In this document: piece by piece, positions 1 to 7,301 of the stretch | Layout: the number at the start of each line of letters is the position of its first letter | How positions within the stretch are numbered: position 1 is the first letter of the stretch | NCBI GenBank assembly: GCA_023441125.1 | Contig: JAEZQV010000314.1 | Coordinates: 1 to 7,318, forward strand | Source: Bacillota bacterium | Lineage (GTDB): Bacteria; Bacillota_C; Negativicutes; Sporomusales; Sporomusaceae | Reading direction: 5' to 3' | DNA: 7,318 nucleotides | Translations under genes and position numbers: made by a program | Notes under the pieces: generated by a model | Told to the model about the DNA's origin: nothing | Databases searched by the model: none | The model's input: the letters and a program-made list of their open reading frames with translations, nothing else

Positions 1-3000
1 GGTCATGCCGACATAGAACAACCGCCGTTCCTCATCCATATCCAATTCGGCCAGGCCGCTGCGCAAGGGAATCAGGCCGTCGTTTACGCCGCAAATAAAG
101 GTTACCGGAAACTCCAGGCCCTTGGCCGCATGCATGGTCATCAGCGTGACGGCATCCGGCGAATAGACCTTGCCGCTGCTGCGGACAACGTCACTATCCC
201 GGCCCAGCAGGAGGTTCTGGATAAAGGACGTCATATCCTGGTGCTGGACCGCGGTATGTACAAGCAGTTCCAGGCACTTTATCCCGGCCAGGTGGTTGTC
301 GCTGATCCAGTCATCGATAAGCTTTCCCGGTGTTTCCTTCCGGATGAGTGGCGCGTATTTTTTCAACAGGGCGATAAAGACTTGCGGATCACCCGGCTTA
401 TTGAGCGGCCAGGGCGTTGCGGCCAACAGCTGTTCCAGGGCGGCAATGCCTTTCTCACCGGCATTATAGCTGTCCAGAATTTTTAAATTCAGCTCAGGCG
501 TATAGATGTTGTTGGCTTTGAGACAGGTGAGCAGGGCTGTAATATCGCCGGGATTAAGCAAAAACTTAAAGAATGCCAGCGTTTCGCGAACCGGTTTTTC
601 GGCCAGGAAATCATCCTTGCCGACAACCACATAGGGAATCCCTTCCTGTACAAAGCATTGTTCGAGAACATCGGCCTGGCGGTTGGTGCGGTATAAGACG
701 GCAATATCGGCGAAACCGCGGGCCTGCCGGCTCGCCGGCTTATGCTTGCGGGGCGCCGTTTCAAGGTGTGCAGCCAGCATATCAATCCCGCCGACCAGCC
801 GGTTGATTTCCTTGGCGACAAAAATGGCTTCGGAAAACTCATTCTGGTTGTCGATCTGCCGCACTTTACCGCCGCTTTCTCTATTGGCAGCCAAGGAGCA
901 GCTTTTATCCCCCGCTAGTTTGCGGGCGATTACCGCCTGGGCAGCGGCAATGACCTCCGGGGTGGAGCGGTAATTCTGCGTCAGCTCAACCTGCCGGATA
1001 GCGGGGAACGCGGCGGTGAACCGGGCAAAATAACGGAAATCCGAACCCCGGAACCCATAGATGGCTTGGTCGGGGTCACCGATCACAAAGATACTCTCAC
1101 AGTTTTTGCCCCACGCCTTAATCAGACGGAACTGAATGCCGTTGATGTCCTGGAACTCGTCCACCAGAAGATGGGAGCAAACGGGTGTCACACGCTCTGC
1201 TCCGTCCCCGCTGTCCGCATCTTCAAACCGGCGCAACACCTCCAGGAGGATATCGTCATAATCCATGACGCCGTACTCTTTAAGCTGGGCGCAGTAGGCA
1301 GCATAGAGCCTGGCGGTAATATCGTTTTTTTCCATATCGTCCGCCGACATTGCACCGTTTTTCAGGAGCGAAATCTCCTTCAGGGCATCCCGGGGCGAAA
1401 TGGCCAGTTGCCTGCTCTTTACCAGTTCTTCGATAATGGAACGGACGTTATATTCATCAATAATAGTCACATTGTTTTTGCCGCGCCAGGAGGTCAGCAG
1501 CCGCAGGCAGATGGCGTGAAAGGTGCCGATGGTCATGGCATTGACCAGCCGCTTGTTCTTGAAATGCTGCTGAAGGCGGCTCTTCATCTCCTGGGCCGCC
1601 TTATTGGTAAACGTGACGGCCGTAATCTCTCCAGGTTCGACCCCGCACTGCTCAACCAGATAGGCAATGCGGCTTACCAGGGTTTTGGTCTTGCCGGTTC
1701 CCGGCCCGGCAATGACGGCAATGGCCTGGTCAGGCGCAGCAACAGCCTCCCATTGTTCCTGGTTCAGGCCATACGGCAGGGCTGCTGTCACGGTTGGCCC
1801 GGCCGGCTCTTGCTTGGCCGGCGGCAGGGCCGCAGGCACCGGCGCCGGTTCCTTGACCGGCGCCGTCAGGCCGGCAGCAGTTTCAGCAATGGCGGCTGCC
1901 GGACGGCAGGCTAAAAACTGGTCATTCAGAAAGCACATTTGACCGGACAGCCTATCGATGTCATCTTGGTCCAGTACCTTGACTTTACCGTATTCACCGT
2001 CAAAGCCAGGCAGGATGTCGACCTTGCCGGCTCTCAGCCGGCGGATGCCTTCGGCAATACAGGGGCCGGCCACCAGTTCAATGTCAGGCAAGGCTGCTTC
2101 CCGGAGAATAACCAGCTCCGGTCCCAGCTGCTGCAGCAGTTGGTCGTACTTTTTCTTCACCTTGCCGCTGGCGACGGTGGCCCCCAGGGATGAGGCGATA
2201 ATTTCCGGCAGCGGCACAAGGCTTTCGAAGGGCTTGGCATTCGTGGGTCTAAAGCCTTCCGCCCGGTCAGCCAGGGCTTCCACGCGGTGCAGCACGCCGA
2301 CGGTCAGCCGGCCGCCGCATACCGGGCAGATGCCGCCGGCCGCTTTGGTGTCTGCAGGCTGACAACACACCTTGCAGTGCCGGTGCCCGTCATAATGATA
2401 TTTGCCTTCTTCCGGAAAAAATTCGATTGTCCCGGCGAATTCCTGCGTACTGCGGTTTTTTAACGCCTGCAGCATGGACGGATAAGAAAGGCCGGTATCG
2501 AAAATATTGGCTTCTCTGGCCAGATTGGCCGGGGAATGAGCGTCCGAGTTGGACACCAGCGTATAGTTGTCCAGAGCCGACAGACGCCAGTTCATGGGCG
2601 GATCGGAGGACAGGCCGGTTTCGAGGGCATAGATGTAGCCGGTAAGATCGCCGAAACACTCGGTTATATCGTCAAAACCGGAATAGGCGCCATACAGGGA
2701 GAAATGCGGCGTCCAGATATGGGCCGGTATAAATATAGCCTCCGGGCAGGCGTCCAGGACAATCTCTAAGAGGTCCCGGCTGTCAAGGCCCAGGATCGGC
2801 CTGCCGTCCGAGCGCAAATTGCCGATAGCCTCAAGCCGCCTGGCTATGGTTTCGGCCTGCTCCAGTCCGGGCAGCAGGATCAGGTTATGGACCTTGCGCA
2901 CCCTGCCGTTCTTTTTATAGATAGAACTGATCTCGCCGGACACCACAAACTGCGGTTTAAACGTTGAACCGGCGACGTTGTCCGCCTGGCGGAACTCGTC

Positions 3001-3201
3001 TTTCAGGGCATACAAGCCCTCGCCGGCGGGGATAAATTTTTCCTTTAGCTCCGCCCGCCAGGCCGGATGCGTAAAGTCGCCGGTGCCAAGCACATGAATG
3101 CCTTTTCGCCGCGCCCACACGTCGAGCATTTCAGGCACGCAATCCCGGCTGGTGGCTCTGGAGTATTTGGAATGTATGTGAAAATCAGCAATAAATTTCA
3201 T
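1..3201 (-). CDS. EndoQ-like PHP nuclease fused to UvrD/Rep-family DNA helicase (3' end cut by window edge)
   Basis: The frame is open for 1067 codons from ATG 3201 (AGGTGG ribosome site 7-8 bases upstream) to the left edge, with no stop. Residues 1-235 are a PHP-type metal-dependent phosphoesterase: DFHIHS (6-11), GTGDFTHP (39-46), GEIS (89-92, E90), KVHN (103-106), PAHIW (159-163), SDAH (219-222), so the expected metal ligands are present. A zinc ribbon follows (C276-x2-C279, C292-x2-C295), then the VLHRVE..ADR stretch. This order is that of endonuclease Q, which is known to nick DNA 5' of deoxyuridine, hypoxanthine and other damaged bases. After an Ala/Pro-rich linker (about 425-475) comes a superfamily 1 helicase: Q motif LNQEQ (479-483), Walker A AGPGTGKT (498-505), TFTNKAA, GTFHAICLRLL, VDEFQD (680-685), GDPDQAIYGFRG (708-719), QNYRS (about 741), TMHAAKGLEFP (about 1022-1032), and the start of motif VI, EERRLFYVGMT, at the edge. 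About 50-100 residues are probably missing. Inference: the nuclease nicks at a deaminated base and the 3'-5' helicase opens the duplex there. Domain identities are secure; the joint function is not tested. Confidence 0.93.
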   Translation of the reverse strand, partial: MKFIADFHIHSKYSRATSRDCVPEMLDVWARRKGIHVLGTGDFTHPAWRAELKEKFIPAGEGLYALKDEFRQADNVAGSTFKPQFVVSGEISSIYKKNGRVRKVHNLILLPGLEQAETIARRLEAIGNLRSDGRPILGLDSRDLLEIVLDACPEAIFIPAHIWTPHFSLYGAYSGFDDITECFGDLTGYIYALETGLSSDPPMNWRLSALDNYTLVSNSDAHSPANLAREANIFDTGLSYPSMLQALKNRSTQEFAGTIEFFPEEGKYHYDGHRHCKVCCQPADTKAAGGICPVCGGRLTVGVLHRVEALADRAEGFRPTNAKPFESLVPLPEIIASSLGATVASGKVKKKYDQLLQQLGPELVILREAALPDIELVAGPCIAEGIRRLRAGKVDILPGFDGEYGKVKVLDQDDIDRLSGQMCFLNDQFLACRPAAAIAETAAGLTAPVKEPAPVPAALPPAKQEPAGPTVTAALPYGLNQEQWEAVAAPDQAIAVIAGPGTGKTKTLVSRIAYLVEQCGVEPGEITAVTFTNKAAQEMKSRLQQHFKNKRLVNAMTIGTFHAICLRLLTSWRGKNNVTIIDEYNVRSIIEELVKSRQLAISPRDALKEISLLKNGAMSADDMEKNDITARLYAAYCAQLKEYGVMDYDDILLEVLRRFEDADSGDGAERVTPVCSHLLVDEFQDINGIQFRLIKAWGKNCESIFVIGDPDQAIYGFRGSDFRYFARFTAAFPAIRQVELTQNYRSTPEVIAAAQAVIARKLAGDKSCSLAANRESGGKVRQIDNQNEFSEAIFVAKEINRLVGGIDMLAAHLETAPRKHKPASRQARGFADIAVLYRTNRQADVLEQCFVQEGIPYVVVGKDDFLAEKPVRETLAFFKFLLNPGDITALLTCLKANNIYTPELNLKILDSYNAGEKGIAALEQLLAATPWPLNKPGDPQVFIALLKKYAPLIRKETPGKLIDDWISDNHLAGIKCLELLVHTAVQHQDMTSFIQNLLLGRDSDVVRSSGKVYSPDAVTLMTMHAAKGLEFPVTFICGVNDGLIPLRSGLAELDMDEERRLFYVGMT

Positions 3202-3240
3202 AATTCCACCTGTTTTTCTGTAATCTACCTGGTTACATTC

Positions 3241-3255
3241 TCAGCAAAATGCTGA
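3241..3255. repeat. Small perfect hairpin in the EndoQ-UvrD 5' leader
   Basis: TCAGCA and TGCTGA form a 6-bp perfect stem around AAA. It lies between the candidate -10 box and the ribosome site of the helicase gene. It could be an operator half-site pair or a leader hairpin, and it is short enough to be chance. Confidence 0.25.
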
Positions 3256-3265
3256 AAATCCTGCT

Positions 3266-3271
3266 ATTATA
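3266..3271 (-). promoter_or_regulatory. Candidate -10 box for the EndoQ-UvrD gene
   Basis: On the minus strand a perfect TATAAT lies about 65 bases before the start codon at 3201. No good -35 box is seen at the usual spacing; TTGGCG lies 21 bases upstream, which is too far. With a terminator just upstream (3303-3335), the gene needs its own promoter, and this is the best candidate. Confidence 0.4.
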
Positions 3272-3302
3272 CCGCCGGTCCTCAAATTCATCCGCCAAGA
3301 GA

Positions 3303-3335
3303 AAGATCCGAAGCCGGTAAAGGACTTCGGATCTT
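3303..3335 (-). terminator. Intrinsic terminator after the flavoprotein gene
   Basis: An 11-bp perfect stem (3303-3313 with 3325-3335, arms AAGATCCGAAG and CTTCGGATCTT) encloses an 11-base loop. On the minus strand it is followed by the pyrimidine-rich tract TCTCTT. It sits 12 bases past the stop of the flavoprotein gene, so it probably ends that transcript before the EndoQ-UvrD gene. The U tract is imperfect, so read-through is possible. Confidence 0.65.
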
Positions 3336-3346
3336 GCGTTCGCTGG

Positions 3347-4009
3347 TTATATACCGGGGGTTATACAGGAAATGGTCTGGGTTTCTCCCCGCAAATACTG
3401 TCCCAAAAGCTGTCCTGCCGTTGTGGCTTCTGCCCAGACCGGCTGCGCTTCAACAGCGACACAGTGGTCGGGCGAGGCAATAATTTTCTCACTGAATACA
3501 TGCGGAATGCCGCTGTTTTTGCAATCATCGCCATAGCCGCAGGTAAGACAGGGTACATTGCCTTCAATACCAAATTCAGCTACATGATGCATTCTTTCCA
3601 TCTGTAATTCCACGGCCATGGCAGTAAGGGCCGAGTCTCTGATTTCCTTAAATAACCCGGATATAATGGTAACAACATATTTTTTCTCGTTTAAGCTATG
3701 TAAATGCCGCATTGACCAGAGTCTCTCCAAAAAGGCTTTTGTAAAACCGTCCAGCACCCGGTAGGGCGTATAACCGCCAATTACTACGGCCTCGGCCTCC
3801 CGCAGTTTTTGCGCCAATGCCGGAAAATCATCCTTCACTTTGCAAAGGTTGTCCTCCACACAGGCTTTACAGGCCAAACATGGCCTCACATTTATGTTGC
3901 TGAGTTTTACAAATTCATAATCCAGTTCACTGGCTTTCAAAACCTGCAATACCAGCCGGTCGGTATTGCTGTTAGGTACGGGACTGCCCGAAATGCCTAA
4001 GATTCTCAT
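3347..4009 (-). CDS. Iron-sulfur flavoprotein / NADPH-dependent FMN reductase family protein
   Basis: A 220-residue protein of the flavodoxin fold. The start chosen is ATG 4009, because CAGGAGGAAA lies just upstream and the protein then begins MRILGISGSP, as the family does; a longer frame to 4075 has no ribosome site or homology. The N-terminal GSPVPNSNTD loop (8-17) is the FMN phosphate-binding region. Residues 44-56 carry C-x2-C-x2-C-x5-C, the compact motif that in archaeal and clostridial Isf proteins binds a 4Fe-4S cluster next to FMN. A second group, CLTCGYGDDC, lies near residues 150-160. Known Isf proteins are cytosolic electron carriers, and in methanogens they reduce oxygen and peroxide. 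The electron donor and acceptor here cannot be told from sequence. The gene is divergent from an HxlR-type regulator, which suggests control by redox or electrophile stress. The alternative is a general NAD(P)H-dependent oxidoreductase whose cysteines bind no cluster. Confidence 0.85.
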   Translation of the reverse strand: MRILGISGSPVPNSNTDRLVLQVLKASELDYEFVKLSNINVRPCLACKACVEDNLCKVKDDFPALAQKLREAEAVVIGGYTPYRVLDGFTKAFLERLWSMRHLHSLNEKKYVVTIISGLFKEIRDSALTAMAVELQMERMHHVAEFGIEGNVPCLTCGYGDDCKNSGIPHVFSEKIIASPDHCVAVEAQPVWAEATTAGQLLGQYLRGETQTISCITPGI

Positions 4010-4054
4010 GCTGTTTCCTCCTGAAAAAAATAATTTTTGCGCAGTAAGCCGTTG

Positions 4055-4086
4055 TTGGACTTTTCTAAATCGCAATCTGTTATAAT
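4055..4086 (+). promoter_or_regulatory. Promoter of the HxlR-type regulator gene
   Basis: An extended -10, TGTTATAAT (TG at 4078-4079, TATAAT at 4081-4086), is a consensus vegetative-type element. A TTGGAC -35-like box at 4055-4060 is 20 bases away, which is long, but an extended -10 tolerates a poor -35. The predicted start of transcription is near 4093, giving a leader of about 70 bases. Confidence 0.6.
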
Positions 4087-4112
4087 CATACCATCTGGAT
4101 TTTAGTTAACAA
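4085..4112 (-). promoter_or_regulatory. Promoter of the flavoprotein gene, overlapping the divergent promoter
   Basis: On the minus strand TTGTTA (4112-4107), a 16-base spacer and TATGAT (4090-4085) make a good sigma-A-type promoter about 75 bases before the flavoprotein start. Its -10 box shares two bases with the TATAAT of the opposing regulator promoter, so the two polymerases cannot occupy the region at once. Confidence 0.55.
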
Positions 4113-4139
4113 GTACGCTTTTTTTTTGAACATAGTACG
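4112..4139. promoter_or_regulatory. Paired AGTACG repeats, candidate HxlR operator
   Basis: AGTACG occurs at 4112-4117 and 4134-4139, 22 bp apart or about two helical turns, with a T9 tract between. The GTAC core is self-complementary. The pair lies downstream of the regulator's predicted transcription start and directly next to the -35 box of the flavoprotein promoter. One dimer per site could therefore act on both genes. This is inference from position and spacing only. The T tract and the A7 tract at 4140-4146 could also form a weak leader hairpin just before the ribosome site. Confidence 0.35.
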
Positions 4140-4164
4140 AAAAAAAGTAGTAGGAGTGAAATAT

Positions 4165-4557
4165 ATGGCTAACCCGACTTCTATAATTAATGAATGCCTG
4201 GTATGTCCCCAGCCGATGGCAGCAAAAATTGAGCTATGCAGTGTATGCATAGCTCAAAAGATAGTCAGGGGTAAGTGGAAGCTTGTCATTATCTGGCTTT
4301 TAAGAGATGGGACAAAAAGATTCTCAGAGTTGCAACGCAGTATTCCCCAGGTGAAACAAAGCTATCTGACGCATCAGTTAAAAGAATTAGAGGCAGACGG
4401 GCTTATCAGCCGCAAAGTGTATAATGTGATTCCTCCCAAGGTTGAATACAGCCTGACGCCGCGGGGCTTACGGTTTCTCAGCGTAATGGACTCCATGAAC
4501 AATTGGGGAAAGGAGGTTATCCGCGAATGTTTTCCGCGGGATGATGCGGAAGAATAG
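4165..4557 (+). CDS. HxlR-family (DUF24) winged-helix transcriptional regulator with two CxxC pairs
   Basis: A 130-residue protein. The start chosen is ATG 4165, 5 bases after the strong TAGGAGTGAA ribosome site; an in-frame ATG at 4126 lacks one. The core is typical HxlR: VRGKWKLVIIWLL (34-46), KRFSELQRSIPQVKQSYLTHQLKELEADGLI (recognition helix and following helix, about 50-80), PPKVEYSLTPRG as the wing. The family acts as cytosolic dimers, and many members sense quinones, aldehydes or oxidants through a conserved N-terminal cysteine. Here the N-terminus has C11-x2-C14 and C25-x2-C28, which is one pair more than the usual single cysteine and could bind zinc or form disulfides. The gene is divergent from the flavoprotein gene and lies 40 bp before a methyltransferase gene, its probable operon partner. 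The likely role is redox-responsive control of the flavoprotein gene and of its own operon; the effector is unknown. Confidence 0.9.
   Translation: MANPTSIINECLVCPQPMAAKIELCSVCIAQKIVRGKWKLVIIWLLRDGTKRFSELQRSIPQVKQSYLTHQLKELEADGLISRKVYNVIPPKVEYSLTPRGLRFLSVMDSMNNWGKEVIRECFPRDDAEE
4229..4257. repeat. 12-bp perfect inverted repeat inside the HxlR-type gene
   Basis: TTGAGCTATGCA (4229-4240) and TGCATAGCTCAA (4246-4257) are exact reverse complements around a 5-base loop, GTGTA. The repeat encodes the second CxxC pair of the regulator. It may be an operator for autoregulation or an mRNA hairpin early in the coding region. It has no U tract, so it is not a standard terminator. Confidence 0.8.
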
Positions 4558-4597
4558 TATGAAAAACGCAGAAAGGATTCTGGAAAGGAGATAGGCT

Positions 4598-5467
4598 ATG
4601 CCAGGCAAACAAAGTTGGAAAACGGCCTTTCTGGTAGCCACTGTACGGCTGCATGAACAGTATCAGCCGCAAGAGCTACGCCTGTTCACTGACCCTGTCA
4701 TTACGATTTTTTTCAGTAGGTTAACCCTGTTTCTTATGAAGTTTAAGCTCTTCAGAGATATGGAGAGTATGCTATTTCAACTTATGACAAAGGGTGTAGT
4801 GGGCTCTCTGCTGTGCAGGACCAGATATATTGATGATTCATGCACAACGGCAATTGATGATGGCATTGATCAGATAGTTATTCTGGGAGCGGGTTTAGAC
4901 ACGCGCCCCTATAGAATAGCAGGGATAAATAAAGTAACAGTCCTCGAAGTTGATTTGCCGCCGATACAAAAGATAAAGCAGGCAAAAATCAAACAAGCCT
5001 GGGGAACATTGCCCGCAAATATCAGCTATATTCCTATTGACTTTAACAATCAGACCCTTGACGAAGTAATAACCGCTGCAGAGCTTGACTTTACAAAGCG
5101 CATTTTCTTTATTTGGGAAGGAGTCACTCCCTATATCACTGCCGAAGCGGTAAAGGGCACCCTCTCATTTATTGCCAAAGCAGCCCCCGGCAGCATAGTG
5201 GTATTTTCGTATATCTTGCAAAGTGTGATAGACAAAACCTCAGCAATACCGGGCGCAGATAACCTAATGCAGTATTTTGAAGAGAAGGATCAGGCCTGGA
5301 TTTTTGGTCTGAATCCAGCCGGTTTATTTGATTTTCTCCAACAGTTCAAGCTCACACTTGTTGAAGATATAGGTGCCGCCTATTACCGGGAAACTTACTT
5401 ACAGCCGCTAAGGCGGGACTTACCGGTAGCGGAGTTTGAGAGAATAGCCTGTGCACGGATTATGTAA
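4598..5467 (+). CDS. Class I SAM-dependent methyltransferase, leucine carboxyl methyltransferase (LCM)-like family
   Basis: A 289-residue protein with GGAAAGGAG 7-8 bases before ATG 4598. It has the marks of the bacterial LCM/TIGR00027 group: VILGAGLDTRPYRI (94-107) as the glycine-rich SAM motif, VLEVDLP (115-121) with the acidic residue that holds the ribose, a YIPIDFNN stretch near 145, and FIWEGVTPYIT near 170 as the family signature. The N-terminal ~85 residues, with a hydrophobic helix around 34-52, probably form the substrate lid. Eukaryotic relatives methylate the C-terminal leucine of protein phosphatase 2A; bacterial members include O-methyltransferases for small molecules, so the substrate here is open. 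The gene lies 40 bp after the HxlR-type gene on the same strand with no terminator between, so the two are probably co-transcribed. The 3' end faces a convergent gene 5 bp away and no terminator is visible there. Confidence 0.88.
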   Translation: MPGKQSWKTAFLVATVRLHEQYQPQELRLFTDPVITIFFSRLTLFLMKFKLFRDMESMLFQLMTKGVVGSLLCRTRYIDDSCTTAIDDGIDQIVILGAGLDTRPYRIAGINKVTVLEVDLPPIQKIKQAKIKQAWGTLPANISYIPIDFNNQTLDEVITAAELDFTKRIFFIWEGVTPYITAEAVKGTLSFIAKAAPGSIVVFSYILQSVIDKTSAIPGADNLMQYFEEKDQAWIFGLNPAGLFDFLQQFKLTLVEDIGAAYYRETYLQPLRRDLPVAEFERIACARIM

Positions 5468-5472
5468 TATAC

Positions 5473-5883
5473 CTACCGCAGCAAAGCCATATTCCCGGTT
5501 AGTTTGTTTACCTTCTTTTTCGGCCCGTACAGGCAAACGCCCAGATAATACAGGTCTGCAGCGGACAACCGGGATAACGCGCCGGTATAATCAGCATACT
5601 CCAGACTCCTTTGGGCCGCCTCACTGAAATCAATGGCCGTTACATCTTGGTAAGCGGCAGCAAACAGCCTGTCCCGGATTTCCTTGATCTGTTCCCTGCT
5701 GCCGCCTAAAACCGGGATGGTCTGCGCGGTAATACCAATGTGTATGTTGCCGTCGGCATCCTGGACATCAGGTCCAACAATCCCCGCGGGAAACATTTTG
5801 CTCAGACTAATCCCTAATACCGCCGCCGTATTGGCAATCATGCCTACAGGCAGTTCTTTATCAATAACCATAACGAGTTTCAT
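5473..5883 (-). CDS. DUF2000 family protein
   Basis: A 136-residue protein starting at ATG 5883 behind AAGGGAGG. It opens with KLVMVIDKELPVGMIANTAA (2-21), which is the DUF2000 signature, continues with LGISLSKMFP and a GPDVQDADGN turn, a central IPVLGGSREQI, and ends with LSRLSAADLYYLGVCLYGPKK (about 103-123), also typical. Family members are small soluble proteins with a fold resembling peptidyl-tRNA hydrolase 2; the function is not established. There is no signal peptide or membrane segment. It stands alone on its strand, convergent with the methyltransferase and divergent from the collagen-like gene. A TACAAT box on the minus strand at 5943-5938 could be its -10, but no matching -35 is seen. 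Confidence 0.85.
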   Translation of the reverse strand: MKLVMVIDKELPVGMIANTAAVLGISLSKMFPAGIVGPDVQDADGNIHIGITAQTIPVLGGSREQIKEIRDRLFAAAYQDVTAIDFSEAAQRSLEYADYTGALSRLSAADLYYLGVCLYGPKKKVNKLTGNMALLR

Positions 5884-5943
5884 TTTTATAAGCCTCCCTT
5901 TCTACTCAGTCATGGTAGCAAATCCAAGTCCTGCTGTATTGTA

Positions 5944-5979
5944 AAAAATTGACGGCCATTGAGGTGGCCGTCAATTTTT
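5944..5979. terminator. Orphan bidirectional terminator-like hairpin
   Basis: A 15-bp perfect stem (5944-5958 with 5965-5979, GC-rich core GACGGCCA) encloses the 6-base loop TTGAGG. A-rich and T-rich ends give a U tract in both directions, so it looks like an intrinsic terminator on either strand. It lies between two divergent genes, where neither needs a terminator at this point. It may insulate them, be left from a lost gene, or act in the DUF2000 leader. Confidence 0.7.
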
Positions 5980-7153
<1,174 letters not shown>

Positions 7154-7176
7154 AGGAATTGATGGAGATATACGGC

Positions 7177-7213
7177 AAATTAGTCCTCGTCCAATCAGAC
7201 GAGGACTAATTTT
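7177..7213 (+). terminator. Strong intrinsic terminator after the collagen-like gene
   Basis: A 15-bp perfect stem (7177-7191 with 7198-7212) with loop CAATCA has a GC-rich top (GTCCTCGTC) and ends in AATTTT on the plus strand. It lies 23 bases past the stop codon. The matching A-rich left foot means it could also work on the minus strand. Confidence 0.88.
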
Positions 7214-7238
7214 ATTCGATAACTTTATTATTGGGATG

Positions 7239-7255
7239 CACAAGTTAGCCTTGTG
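7239..7255. promoter_or_regulatory. Small inverted repeat upstream of the right-edge gene
   Basis: CACAAG and CTTGTG (6 bp each) flank TTAGC. A CATAAT box follows at 7257-7262 and could be a -10 for the next gene, with the repeat then lying over the -35 region as an operator would. No good -35 box is present, so this is tentative. Confidence 0.25.
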
Positions 7256-7301
7256 GCATAATAAACCATATGCGAGTATGTATTTGTTTAGGAGGCCGTC
7301 T

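Noticed and set aside
1066..1914. Plus-strand frame of 282 codons
   Set aside because: It lies wholly opposite the helicase domain of the minus-strand gene, shows no recognisable domain, and owes its length to the GC-rich opposite strand.
4010..4075. N-terminal extension of the flavoprotein to 4075
   Set aside because: There is no ribosome site for the longer start, it would run to within a few bases of the predicted transcription start, and the family begins at MRILGISGS with a strong ribosome site.
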